This document shows, one piece after another, positions 30,071 through 37,533 of a DNA stretch of 43,650 nt. A program made the position numbers and the translations under genes. How positions within the stretch are numbered: the stretch's first letter is position 1; each line of letters begins with the position of its first letter. The notes under the pieces are model-generated. The model was not told the DNA's origin. It did not search any database and saw only the letters and a list, made by a program, of their open reading frames with translations. The stretch spans positions 1 to 43,650 of the forward strand of contig NZ_AZMV01000003.1 of the NCBI RefSeq assembly GCF_000522505.1, given 5' to 3'. The DNA is from Bifidobacterium moukalabense DSM 27321 (GTDB taxonomy: Bacteria > Actinomycetota > Actinomycetes > Actinomycetales > Bifidobacteriaceae).

Positions 30071-31805
30071 AAATGCTCCTTTTCGGCGCTGGCCTTGATA
30101 GGGCTTCACTCAACGCATTCAACACTGCGGCTACGCCGTCGATCTTGTCGCCGGAATTCTGCTTATCCGGCTGAACGTTCCCGTTCGTATCGGTTTTCAC
30201 GGCCAGATTGTCCACATTCCAGCGAAGCACCGGATTGCCATGATGACGGAACAAGGGCGCTTCCTTGGTGCCGGTCAGCAGAAGCCGTTGCATCTCCTTA
30301 AGCACCGGACTCAACGTCTTCGTACCCTGCCTTACGATGGTCAGTCGGTCAACGTCCAGACCAGCCTCCTGCAAGTCATTCGCCACCTGCGTCGCATTCC
30401 AAGGGTCGTAACCGATGGTCTGCACATCAAACCAGTCAAGATCATGCAATATACGCTTTTCCACGTAGCCATAGTCGGTGACGTCGCCCGGAGTCAGGGT
30501 CAACCACCCGTCACGCACCCATACGGATGCCATGCCAGCCGTACGCTTATCCAAGGCTGGCAGATCGGACTCAGGCGCCCAGAACCGCACCAAAACGTCG
30601 TAGCCGTCCGAATCGTCGGGAAACAGCAACGCCCAAGCGGTCAAGTCGGATACTGCGCCTAAGTCCCAGCCGCCATAGCAGGTACGGCCCTTGTAGGCTT
30701 CGGCCATCTGGTCGGCAGACGCATATTCGGCACCGCAATTGCGATCCCAGGATTCCAATGTCAGGAACCGTTCGGACTGTTTCGTACGGATGCCTAAGTG
30801 CAAGCGGAGGTAGCTGGCGAGCTGTGCCGGCGAGTTCTTCGCCTGATTCGCCTGCGACGCCAAATACTCGGCAGAAGGGCTTTTCCCATAGCCCGGGTTC
30901 GCCTTCATCTGCGTTTCGACAGAAAACGGGTCATCGGTCTCCTCAGCACCCCAGACCACGCCATAATACGTATCGTCGGTAATGGTGCCAGCCGCGAGCT
31001 GTTCGACGTACTTTCTTGTCTGGTCGTAGATGGTGTTGCTTTTGCCGTCATCAGGCGTGGTGATACGCACACCCAAAGGCTGCGTACGGGAGCCTCGACC
31101 AGTTTCCAACGTCCGCACCAAATCAGGCGTCTTATGCACATGCAATTCGTCAACGATGAAGCAGTGCAGGTTCATGCCATGAGCCGCATCAGCCGCCGAG
31201 CTGATGACTTCCATGTAACTGCCGGAGCGATTATGCACGATACGCTTCTGATGCGCCGTCATCACACCCTTCAAGGCGGGCGTCTTCTCCACAAGCTGTT
31301 TGATCGGCTGGAACACGAAACCGGCCTGATGTTCCGTGGAAGCGGCGCACACGACCTGCGCACCCGGCTCACCGTCAGCGCCAAGCATATACACGGCAAT
31401 GCCGCCAGACAACGTGGACTTGCCGTTCTTACGCGGCACGTCCACATACAAGTCGCGGATGATGCGCACCATCTGACCATCGGCATTCTTCCGCACCCAA
31501 CCAAACACCGGAGCCAATATCCATACCAACTGCCAAGGGTCAGGGTCAAGCGGCTTACCAGCCCACTTGCCTTGAGTATGCCGGAGTGTGTGGAAGCTCA
31601 GCAGCACCTTATCGACCCGCGCCGGGTCAAACACGGCACCCTCGACATTACGAGGTTCGGGCGTCTTGATCTTCGGCACCTGCCATTCCTCCGGCAGTTC
31701 CATGCCACGCTCAAGGCAATACCAAGCCACCTCGGGGCTGATCTTCAACCGTTCCAACGTCTCGGCATCGGGCAATTGCTCAGGCGAATGGGTTGTATTC
31801 TTCAT
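30045..31805 (-). CDS. terL: Terminase large subunit
   Basis: The product has 586 residues. Walker A is VPRKNGKS (about 123-130), Walker B is FIVDELH with Asp219-Glu220, and the nuclease-domain acidic residue lies in GGWDLGAVSDLTAW. The translocase packages DNA into the prohead. The start at 31805 behind GGAGG is preferred over 31832. Confidence 0.95.
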   Translation of the reverse strand: MKNTTHSPEQLPDAETLERLKISPEVAWYCLERGMELPEEWQVPKIKTPEPRNVEGAVFDPARVDKVLLSFHTLRHTQGKWAGKPLDPDPWQLVWILAPVFGWVRKNADGQMVRIIRDLYVDVPRKNGKSTLSGGIAVYMLGADGEPGAQVVCAASTEHQAGFVFQPIKQLVEKTPALKGVMTAHQKRIVHNRSGSYMEVISSAADAAHGMNLHCFIVDELHVHKTPDLVRTLETGRGSRTQPLGVRITTPDDGKSNTIYDQTRKYVEQLAAGTITDDTYYGVVWGAEETDDPFSVETQMKANPGYGKSPSAEYLASQANQAKNSPAQLASYLRLHLGIRTKQSERFLTLESWDRNCGAEYASADQMAEAYKGRTCYGGWDLGAVSDLTAWALLFPDDSDGYDVLVRFWAPESDLPALDKRTAGMASVWVRDGWLTLTPGDVTDYGYVEKRILHDLDWFDVQTIGYDPWNATQVANDLQEAGLDVDRLTIVRQGTKTLSPVLKEMQRLLLTGTKEAPLFRHHGNPVLRWNVDNLAVKTDTNGNVQPDKQNSGDKIDGVAAVLNALSEALSRPAPKRSIYEEESLFA

Positions 31806-32251
31806 CCTTTCCCTCCGCCTTTCCCGCAACATTCGATTCGCTTGCCGGTGTCAGCCCGAACTCGTGCGCGAACGCACGAATCGTATTCTGCGACTGGGTA
31901 AGCACCGTAAACGCCGGATTCAACTTGCGTGCGCCACGCTCCGTTTCGATCAGCACGCCTTCCTCATTAATGCACTCCTGCGCCGACCTGAGTGAGGCCA
32001 CGGCGGTGCAGTAGGCTACGAGAGCATCCCTATCCTCCGGCTTCAACAATCCCAAGGCCGCCAGTCTCGGCACCAAACGCCGCCACGTGTTCAGTGCTTC
32101 GCCGCACAGCCAGCTTGGAACCGTGGGCGCCTTATGTTCGAATCCTGCGTCATCGTCAGAGATTTTCCTGCCGCCAGCATCACGGTCAGGGCCTCGACCA
32201 TTGATGACCCTGAGTTGGAGCGGCGTTTTTTTGAGGGCCGCGAAGTCCCAT
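31780..32251 (-). pseudogene. terS: Terminase small subunit (P27 family), N terminus out of frame at an A7 run
   Basis: The best start is ATG 32251 behind AAGGAG, giving MGLRGPQK, the classic beginning of P27-type small terminases. A run of seven A (32226-32232, T on plus) then puts translation out of frame. With six A it reads MGLRGPQKTPLQLRVINGRG and continues in the long frame to 31780 (about 156 residues). In the other frame the open sequence extends to 32337 without a proper start. The remainder is a regular TerS: SDDDAGFEHKAP, CGEALNTWRRLVPRLAALGLL. Confidence 0.85.
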
Positions 32252-32364
32252 AACCTTGCTCCTTCCGTCGTGTGGTTAGACCCTGAAAACCTCAGACGCG
32301 CGAAAGAGAGTTTCGGCGGCGCGCTTTTGGCATCCACTTTTGAACTTTCGGGACGCCCCTCCCT

Positions 32365-32712
32365 TTAGTGGAATATGTGGGGGTAGTTCTTTCGGTCTTC
32401 TTGGTCTTTGATGGTTTTGCATTGGTTGCAGAGGGTTTGAGTATTGTTGATGTCGAGGAATGCTCCGCCTGCTCCGACTGGTGTGATGTGGTCTACGTTT
32501 GTGCCTTTACTGTTGCATCTTCGGCAGTTTGGTTCGAGTTTGAGTCGGAGACTACGTATGTGGTTCCATTCGGCGCGATGCAGTGCTCGTTCGCGGGTGT
32601 GGGCTGATTGGTTTTGCCATGGTTTGCGTTGGTGTTGGTTGCATCGGCCTTGGTTGACTGCTTTGTTTTTGCATCCTGTGAAGGTGCATCGTGCTTGTGG
32701 TCTTGTCGGCAT
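32365..32712 (-). CDS. HNH endonuclease
   Basis: The product has 115 residues, including an HNH domain with CRRC...NVDHITPVGAGGAFLDINNTQTLCNQC, where His, Asn and the zinc cysteines are visible. An N-terminal Cys/His cluster is also present (CTFTGCKNKAVNQGRCNQH). HNH enzymes next to terminases assist packaging cleavage in HK97-like phages. Its ATG lies 4 bases after the preceding stop, and no clear ribosome site is seen, so it is probably coupled. Confidence 0.88.
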   Translation of the reverse strand: MPTRPQARCTFTGCKNKAVNQGRCNQHQRKPWQNQSAHTRERALHRAEWNHIRSLRLKLEPNCRRCNSKGTNVDHITPVGAGGAFLDINNTQTLCNQCKTIKDQEDRKNYPHIFH

Positions 32713-32717
32713 GCTGG

Positions 32718-32891
32718 TCAGTCTACGATCTGGATGCCGAGGTTGGTGAGGGCTTGTAGGTATTCCCCCTCGTAGATTCGCATGCCCCATGCTTCAAGTG
32801 CGTCGGCCCGGGTGATTCGCATGGTGGCTTGTTCACCTTGGTCTGCGATGCGTGTGAGTTGGTGTGCGATTTCCTTGAGGGTTTCGTTCAT
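32718..32891 (-). CDS. Small hypothetical protein, first gene of the late operon
   Basis: The product has 57 residues (MNETLKEIAHQLTRIADQGEQATMR), helical and acidic. It starts 20 bases after the tRNA-like element. A longer reading to 33068 passes over the structured leader and is not used. Unknown function. Confidence 0.7.
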   Translation of the reverse strand: MNETLKEIAHQLTRIADQGEQATMRITRADALEAWGMRIYEGEYLQALTNLGIQIVD

Positions 32892-32911
32892 GGTGTGATC
32901 GCTTTCTTGTG

Positions 32912-32992
32912 TGGTGCTTCGCACTGGGGTCGAACCAGTGGTAGGGAGAGAGTCAAGGGTGAAGAGCCCTACTTGCCGTGCCGGGCCGAAGC
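32912..32992 (-). tRNA. tRNA-like element with encoded CCA (anticodon loop would read CTT)
   Basis: GCTTCGG at the 5' end pairs with GCGAAGC (6 of 7 pairs), then A and an encoded CCA. The T arm ACTGG-TTCGACC-CCAGT is perfect. An anticodon-like stem AGGG/CCCT closes loop CTCTTCA, which would decode AAG (Lys), but position 37 is C, unusual for a tRNA. The D arm is weak, and GTAGGG can also pair with CCCTAC. It may be a divergent tRNA-Lys or a tRNA-shaped regulatory RNA in the late leader. Confidence 0.6.
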
Positions 32993-33027
32993 GGGTGCCC
33001 CTGTTTGAATGGGCGGGGACTATTGCT

Positions 33028-33053
33028 GGGGCCGCCCTTGGTTGGACGACCCC
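33028..33053 (-). ncRNA. Late-leader hairpin 2
   Basis: On the minus strand GGGGTCGTCC pairs with GGGCGGCCCC around AACCAA. Two of ten pairs are G-U and only form in RNA from this strand. It lies between hairpin 1 and the tRNA-like element in the untranslated leader. Confidence 0.6.
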
Positions 33054-33091
33054 GGAGACTGTTCCCACAGCTTGTGGATCAGCTAATAGTA

Positions 33092-33119
33092 AAGCCCTGA
33101 GCTTGGTTGCTCAGGGCTT
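33092..33119 (-). terminator. Perfect 11-bp hairpin in the late leader
   Basis: AAGCCCTGAGC and GCTCAGGGCTT pair around a 6-nt loop, followed on the minus strand by TTTACTATTAG. The T-run is short. It may end the early operon, or act as attenuator for transcripts from the late promoter just upstream. Confidence 0.65.
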
Positions 33120-33150
33120 GCTAATTCTCAGTTCAGTTCCGATTATCTCG

Positions 33151-33168
33151 TACTGACGTACGTCAGTA
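33151..33168. promoter_or_regulatory. 18-bp perfect palindrome over the late promoter
   Basis: TACTGACGTACGTCAGTA is fully self-complementary and covers the -10 to +1 region of the promoter at 33165-33192. A dimeric regulator bound here would block or control the late operon. Confidence 0.75.
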
Positions 33169-33192
33169 TACCATTTTACTGGTGACAGTCAA
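33165..33192 (-). promoter_or_regulatory. Late operon promoter
   Basis: On the minus strand TTGACT (33187-33192) and TATACT (33165-33170) with a 16-bp spacer are near-consensus sigma-70 elements. It begins at the stop codon of the early gene at 33176 and reads into the packaging genes. Confidence 0.75.
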
Positions 33193-33917
33193 GCTGGGCG
33201 GCGAGTTCGCCTAGGTTGAACACGTACTCGTTCTTACGGTTTGTCGGCGTGGCGTGCAAGTTGCCGCGTCGGAGCCATTGGCTTATGAGGTTGCGTGATA
33301 CCGATAGGCCGTAGCGTTTGAGTTCGTTGGCGGCGTCGGCTGGTGTGCCGGTGATTTGCAGTTCCCAGAGTTTGCGGTCGCGTTCGGCTTTGATGGCTGG
33401 TACCGGCCATTCTCCGCCGCACGTGCAGGTTGCTGTGAGTGCGTCTGGTGGGGCTTGCAGTTGGCGTGCGCAGTGGGGGCAGGTGCCTATGAGTATCATG
33501 TCTTCGGCTGGCGTGAGGGCTTGGTTGTTGCGTCGGATGATGCGTTGTAGTGCATGGTAGTCGTCTTCGATGGTTGGCATGTTGAGGAGGGTGTGTCGGT
33601 TGGCGAGTATTCGCTTCCATGCTTTGTCCCAGCGGAGGTTGGCGTATGCTGTGTTGATTTTGCCTGCGGTTTCGGCTAGCCATTGACTGCTTGCGTCGAT
33701 GAGGTCGAGTGCGTGCTGGTCGAGTGGTAGTGGTGCGTAACCGGTGCTTGGCGTGCGTTGGCGTCTGCCGATGCGTGCTTGTTTGAGGCTGAGCAGTTGC
33801 AGTGCTGGCAGTTGTTCGTGGCCGAGCCGGTAGATTAGTTGCCAGTAGTTTTTTTTGGCAGTTACCACAGATCCAGTTGGTTGGCTTGATTTGTGTTCCG
33901 CAGGTGGGGCATTTCAC
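33176..33917 (-). pseudogene. Zinc-ribbon / winged-helix DNA-binding protein, frame split at an A8 run
   Basis: The N terminus starts at GTG 33917 (AGGAGA 8 bases upstream) and reads MKCPTCGTQIKPTNWICGNC, a four-Cys ribbon. At a run of eight A (33849-33856) the frame shifts; with seven A it continues NYWQLIYRLGHEQLPALQLL to 33176, about 246 residues. The body has a second Cys cluster (CPHCARQLQAPP...CTCGGEW). The C-terminal HTH is DAANELKRYGLSVSRNLISQWLRRG. As the last early gene before the late promoter, it is a candidate late regulator. Confidence 0.8.
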
Positions 33918-34004
33918 GAGGCTGTTCTCCTAGTTCGTTTGCGATGATTGGATACGGGATTTGGAGGATTCGTGCGATGTCGTGCCAGTCAACCTGATTG
34001 GCTC

Positions 34005-34292
34005 CTATTCTGTGATTGGCCTGTTGTTGATGATTGCCTGATAGGTCTTGCGGTGGAGTAGTCTTGCCTTCCATTCCGGTATTGGTTCCCAATGGAATAC
34101 TGTTGCAAGCGTGGTGCTCGTGTCCTTGTACCATTGGTGGCATTGAGGGCAGTACATGAGTGCTGGAAAGTCGTAGCCAGTTTCTTTGCACACTGGATGA
34201 GCGTGTGGGGTGAATACCCTTCGCGTACCACCTATCCAACAATCCTTGTCTTTGTACACGTCGGTCTGATATTCACGGTCAGACTTGCTCAT
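34005..34292 (-). CDS. Hypothetical protein with CxxC
   Basis: The product has 95 residues (MSKSDREYQTDVYKDKDCWIGG), containing CPQCHQWYKD. The ATG overlaps the upstream stop (ATGA). Other frames here are shadows, although a stretch 33918-34000 in another frame (VDWHDIARILQIPYPIIANEL) looks protein-like and has no start codon. This leaves open another indel. Function unknown. Confidence 0.65.
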   Translation of the reverse strand: MSKSDREYQTDVYKDKDCWIGGTRRVFTPHAHPVCKETGYDFPALMYCPQCHQWYKDTSTTLATVFHWEPIPEWKARLLHRKTYQAIINNRPITE

Positions 34293-34486
34293 CGGTTCAC
34301 CGCCCTTATGTTCGCATCCATTGTTTCGGTTCTGCCATCGGCTGTGACTATCAGCTTTCTACCGGTCGCCACGTCTGCAACTGTGATGTCGCCGACTTCC
34401 GGCGCATAATGGCGGGCCTGTTCGAGTGCTTCGTCCATATCGGTGAGCACTTCCATGATTTGATTGGCTACGATGAGGTAGATCAT
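34289..34486 (-). CDS. Hypothetical early protein
   Basis: The product has 65 residues, MIYLIVANQIMEVLTDMDEALEQARHYA, with a likely beta-alpha fold. Coupled by ATGA overlaps to both neighbours. A GAGG site lies upstream. No family recognised. Confidence 0.72.
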   Translation of the reverse strand: MIYLIVANQIMEVLTDMDEALEQARHYAPEVGDITVADVATGRKLIVTADGRTETMDANIRAVNR

Positions 34487-34719
34487 TTTGCGTCCTCGCT
34501 TTGGTTTGGTACTTCGCTTGGCATCGAACCGGAATAGCCGAGCATGGATTCACAATGCTTGGCTATGCGGTCATATGTGCGAGCTCCTGCTAGAGCCCAG
34601 CCTTTGGCAATGTCGTTAAGCACAGTGCGGGCGTAATTCTGTTCTTCCCTGCTTTTTGCCTCGCAGTATTCGATGATTTCGTTGAGGGTCTTATCCTTCT
34701 CACTCACGTTCGTCGCCAT
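34483..34719 (-). CDS. Hypothetical early protein
   Basis: The product has 78 residues, MATNVSEKDKTLNEIIEYCEAK, helical with Cys. AAAGGAAA precedes the ATG. It resembles its upstream neighbour in the IIEYC / VIDYC motif, so the two may be diverged tandem paralogues. Function unknown. Confidence 0.75.
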   Translation of the reverse strand: MATNVSEKDKTLNEIIEYCEAKSREEQNYARTVLNDIAKGWALAGARTYDRIAKHCESMLGYSGSMPSEVPNQSEDAK

Positions 34720-34721
34720 GA

Positions 34722-34950
34722 TTAGTTTCCTTTCTTGTTGAGTTGGTGCAGGTAGACGTCGAAGTCGTTTTTTTCCGTGGCAGAAGTCGATGACGGATTC
34801 AAATGCATGCCTAGCTCCGTGGAAGCTGGAGAGGTCGTGCGGCCAGTTTTCCGTTTCGGCTTTGCGAATCTGATACCGTGCGCCTTTGATGCATAATGTG
34901 CAGTAGTCGATCACTTCCTCAATGGTCGGCTTCTCGTCCTGTTCGTTCAT
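34722..34950 (-). pseudogene. Hypothetical early protein, 3' end out of frame at an A7 run
   Basis: It starts at ATG 34950 (MNEQDEKPTIEEVIDYCTLC), overlapping the replication gene stop. A run of seven A (34768-34774) moves the frame so that it runs through the next start. With six A it would read HGKNDFDVYLHQLNKKGN and stop at 34722, just before the next gene's ribosome site, giving 75 residues. The clean ending in the corrected frame supports an indel. Confidence 0.75.
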
Positions 34951-35744
34951 TGGTGCTCCTTGTTGAGTTGGTCTGCGAGTTGGCAGGCGGTTTGGTCTGG
35001 TTGTGCGGTCTCCAGCGTGCGGCCAAGTTGTCGCAGTACGTGGTCGCATTGCCAGGAATGCACATGTGGCTTCGATGGTGGAATGCCCGACATTTTGGCG
35101 CGGCGCTGACACCAGCCCTTCCATTGACGAGTCCAGTCCGTGATGGTGCGGGTCTCGCCATAATGGCGGGCTGTGAAAGCATTCCAGGCTTCCGGCAGGT
35201 CAAGGTCGGGATAGGCCTTGATGATCTCGCCGTTGGCGTGGGCTTTCTCCCTTGCTTGTTCGAAGTCGTTGATGTTGATTTCTTTTGGAAAAGAAGAATG
35301 AAATTCTTCTTTTTCTTTCTTTTGGGTTCTGGTGTTCTGGTGTTCTGGTGTTTGTCCCGATGTAACGGCGTTACATGCCGACTGTAACGGCGTTACATCC
35401 GTAGAGTCGCGGTATTTGGCCACTCGGTCTGCGGTCTTCTTACGGACGTGCATGACCTGTTCCATACTGCGGTTATGCTTGAGATAGTCGTGGATTATCC
35501 ACCCTTCCTCGACTTCCTCGAGCATTTCCACGTCGCAGAGGGCTTGAAGCTGTTCGTCGGTGGCTCCGATGACGAAGAGCATGGTTCGGCGCGGAACGAA
35601 ACCGTCCGTGAGATGGTCTCCACAGTAGGTGAGCGCCATGCAGAACACGCCGATCGCGTCCATATGGCCGCTGCGGGATAGTTCCTGCACCTTGTCGTTG
35701 GTGTAGAAGCCGTTCACCAATTGCACGTATCCGCGCCTAGCCAT
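34947..35744 (-). CDS. Replication initiator / replisome organiser
   Basis: The product has 265 residues. The N-terminal winged-helix-like domain (MARRGYVQLVNGFYTNDKVQELSRSG...DEQLQALCDVEMLEEVEEGWIIHDYLKHN) has the pattern of phage replisome organisers. A charged, low-complexity linker (about 120-155) and a C-terminal domain with Trp-rich DWTRQWKGWCQRRAK follow. The linker DNA holds two 15-bp palindromes and an AT-rich part, like the lambda O gene holding ori. It probably binds the origin and recruits the host helicase. Confidence 0.78.
   Translation of the reverse strand: MARRGYVQLVNGFYTNDKVQELSRSGHMDAIGVFCMALTYCGDHLTDGFVPRRTMLFVIGATDEQLQALCDVEMLEEVEEGWIIHDYLKHNRSMEQVMHVRKKTADRVAKYRDSTDVTPLQSACNAVTSGQTPEHQNTRTQKKEKEEFHSSFPKEININDFEQAREKAHANGEIIKAYPDLDLPEAWNAFTARHYGETRTITDWTRQWKGWCQRRAKMSGIPPSKPHVHSWQCDHVLRQLGRTLETAQPDQTACQLADQLNKEHQ
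35270..35400. other. Candidate replication origin within the initiator gene
   Basis: Two copies of TGTAACGGCGTTACA, a 15-bp palindrome (35361-35375 and 35383-35397), have a period of 22 bp. Next to them TTCTGGTG is repeated three times, and an AT-rich part includes the inverted repeat GAAGAAT-GAA-ATTCTTC. Binding sites on one helical face beside an AT-rich segment are typical of origins. Confidence 0.55.
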
Positions 35745-35915
35745 TTATCCAAGTCTCCCGTCCCCGTAGGTTTTCCAGATTGCTTCCTGCCGTATGGTGG
35801 TGCACGGCTCGTCGGTGATGTTTTTCCATGCGCTGCCGCGATGCGGTTTGCTCATGATGTCCAATGCTTCCGCGATTTCCACCAAGTCCGGCTGAGGGTC
35901 AAGCAAGTCCTTCAT
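35745..35915 (-). CDS. Small hypothetical early protein
   Basis: The product has 56 residues, MKDLLDPQPDLVEIAEALD, with the end RQEAIWKTYGDGRLG. AAGGA lies upstream, and TGATG couples it to the previous gene. The stop lies immediately before the replication gene start. No family recognised. Confidence 0.7.
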   Translation of the reverse strand: MKDLLDPQPDLVEIAEALDIMSKPHRGSAWKNITDEPCTTIRQEAIWKTYGDGRLG

Positions 35916-36117
35916 CACTTGTCCTTGTAGCGCACGTCGAAGTATTGGCGCAATTCAGCTTGTGCGGAGTCGAAGCCGTCTCGCATGCCGCGTTCGTAGG
36001 CGCCGCCGACGGTCGAAACGATTTTGCGATCGATGCGCCGTATTCGCGGTTCAGGTAGTCGAAATAGCGTTGCTCAACTCGAGTGTAGTGTTCTCGTGCT
36101 TCCTGATCTGCGCTCAT
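35915..36117 (-). pseudogene. Small hypothetical early protein, frame split at an A4 run
   Basis: It starts MSADQEAREHYTRVEQRYF. At 36022-36025 (four A) the frame changes; with five A the sequence continues KIVSTVGGAYERGMRDGFD to a stop that is coupled to the next start, about 67 residues. Without the correction it runs on as low-complexity sequence to 35899. The corrected reading is much more protein-like. Confidence 0.7.
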
Positions 36118-36503
36118 TCTGTTTTCTCCTTTTCGTTTTCGACTTCCGTAATCTTGCGAATCAGCAGTGTGAGGACGTGTTGTGGTGTGCCGTTTGCGAG
36201 GGTTATCCAGATTTCTTCCAGTTCCATCCAGTCCGCCTTGGCGAGAGTCGTCAATAGTGCGCGGATTTCGCTGACGCGGTAGTCGATTTCACGAGCGCAG
36301 GTGTCATCGGTGATGATCGGAATGCCGTGCATTACTGCATCCTGCGCGAACCATGCGGCCTTCCTAAGGTCTTCCGTACCGTTCTTGTCCTTCCAGCGGT
36401 AGCAGTATTGGACTACCTGCCCCCAATCCGAGCTGAGCAGACGGCTGAGTTCGATGCATTCGAAAGGGCCACCCTTGTAATGATTTGGACTGATGTTGCT
36501 CAT
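36114..36503 (-). CDS. DUF3310 protein
   Basis: The product has 129 residues. The DUF3310 signature HYKGGPFECIELSRLLSS and VVQYCYRWKDKNGTEDLRKAAWF is visible at residues 8-55. The family is common in phages and sometimes annotated as a nucleotide kinase; its reaction is unsettled. Coupled in the early operon by ATGA. Confidence 0.85.
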   Translation of the reverse strand: MSNISPNHYKGGPFECIELSRLLSSDWGQVVQYCYRWKDKNGTEDLRKAAWFAQDAVMHGIPIITDDTCAREIDYRVSEIRALLTTLAKADWMELEEIWITLANGTPQHVLTLLIRKITEVENEKEKTE

Positions 36504-36504
36504 T

Positions 36505-36747
36505 TCAGTTCTCCTTACTGTTGTTTTTGATTGCTTTCCAGTCCTTGTGATGGAATAGGCGGATGAATAGTTCGTGGTGTTTCACCCACTCATATTGTTC
36601 GGCGCTGGAGTTCCATTCGGCCACATACCATCCGCCGCAGGATAGGCATTGAAGCACTACGCCTTGTTCCGGCGTAGGGAATTTAAGATCATGTTCGGCT
36701 TCTTCCATCCAAGCCATATCGCTTTCAAGCCATACTGCTTTTTTCAT
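36505..36747 (-). CDS. Small hypothetical protein with CxxC
   Basis: The product has 80 residues. CLSCGGWYVAEW gives a CxxC motif with aromatic neighbours; the rest is charged. GGAGGTGATCGCAC precedes the start, inside the upstream gene. Function unknown. Confidence 0.7.
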   Translation of the reverse strand: MKKAVWLESDMAWMEEAEHDLKFPTPEQGVVLQCLSCGGWYVAEWNSSAEQYEWVKHHELFIRLFHHKDWKAIKNNSKEN

Positions 36748-37015
36748 GTGCGATCACCTCCGTCTCCTCGTTGAGGGATTCTTCCAATGCCTTCATTGCT
36801 TCGATGAACGTTTCGCGTACCTTCTTGCGGAAATCGCGCGGTAGGCTTCCATGCAGGTCAACGGTTTCGTAACCGTTGATGAGATCGCGATCGTAGTAGA
36901 GGGGCGTATGCGGATTGATGTAGGTCGGCACTTTGATGTCGATACTACCGAGATCAAGACCTCCGACGCTGATGCGGATGGTGAGCGGATAGTTCCCGAT
37001 ATATTTTTTGGTCAT
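36725..37015 (-). CDS. Hypothetical early protein
   Basis: The product has 96 residues, MTKKYIGNYPLTIRISVGG, with a beta-rich N terminus and a helical C terminus (EAMKALEESLNEE). The start at 37015 overlaps the stop of the upstream zinc protein (ATGA). No family recognised. Confidence 0.7.
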   Translation of the reverse strand: MTKKYIGNYPLTIRISVGGLDLGSIDIKVPTYINPHTPLYYDRDLINGYETVDLHGSLPRDFRKKVRETFIEAMKALEESLNEETEVIAHEKSSMA

Positions 37016-37167
37016 CGTCCCATCTTTCTTTTGAGCATTTCGGATAGTTGCTTGTTTTGTTGTTTCCGGTATTTGCAGTCCAAGCGCGGGTTCTGCGCTC
37101 GTGGGCACCGGTCGGGGCCTATGGCATAGTGTCCGCATTCGGGACATTGGCGGATTCCGTCAGGCAT
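37012..37167 (-). CDS. Small zinc-binding protein
   Basis: The product has 51 residues. CPECGHYAIGPDRC with a later Cys (LDCKYRKQQ) forms a small zinc knuckle, and the C terminus is Lys/Arg-rich. AAGGAG precedes the ATG. Nucleic-acid binding is likely from composition; the family is not known to me. Confidence 0.7.
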   Translation of the reverse strand: MPDGIRQCPECGHYAIGPDRCPRAQNPRLDCKYRKQQNKQLSEMLKRKMGR

Positions 37168-37531
37168 TACGGCTCCTTTCACACACGACCCTCAGTTTGG
37201 ACGGCTGATAATGGTAGGTTTTCGGATGCGAGTAGAGGTAATCCCAAAATTCGTTCAAATGGTCGGCAACGACCTTGTTGGCGAGCTGTGTCTGCGGTGG
37301 CATGGCATCACGTTCGCTGGCGATGGCCGCAACCTGCCTGCCGAAATCGGTAGCCTGGAATGTGTCCGGCACTGTCTCCTTGATGCATCCGAGCCGTTCC
37401 AGGATGTTGGCGGTGCGTCGTGGGCCGCTGCCGGTGCCAATCTGATGGCCTGCGACGATAAGCCGTAGGGCGATCATCTGCGGGGCCGTGTACACGTGCC
37501 CTTGAATGCGATAACCACACATTGCGCCCAT
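37160..37531 (-). CDS. Hypothetical protein, possible winged helix
   Basis: The product has 123 residues from ATG 37531 (GGAGG 7 bases upstream), with GTG 37537 as alternative. RRTANILERLGCIKETVPDTFQATDFGRQVAAI looks like a DNA-binding winged helix. It overlaps the nuclease gene at its start. No firm family. Confidence 0.65.
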   Translation of the reverse strand: MGAMCGYRIQGHVYTAPQMIALRLIVAGHQIGTGSGPRRTANILERLGCIKETVPDTFQATDFGRQVAAIASERDAMPPQTQLANKVVADHLNEFWDYLYSHPKTYHYQPSKLRVVCERSRNA

Positions 37532-37533
37532 CT

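Noticed and set aside
33862..34242. A 126-codon frame overlapping the genes at 34005 and 33176
   Set aside because: Most of it is a shadow. Only its last 45 codons look protein-like, and no start codon or ribosome site opens them, so it is mentioned under the 34005 gene only.
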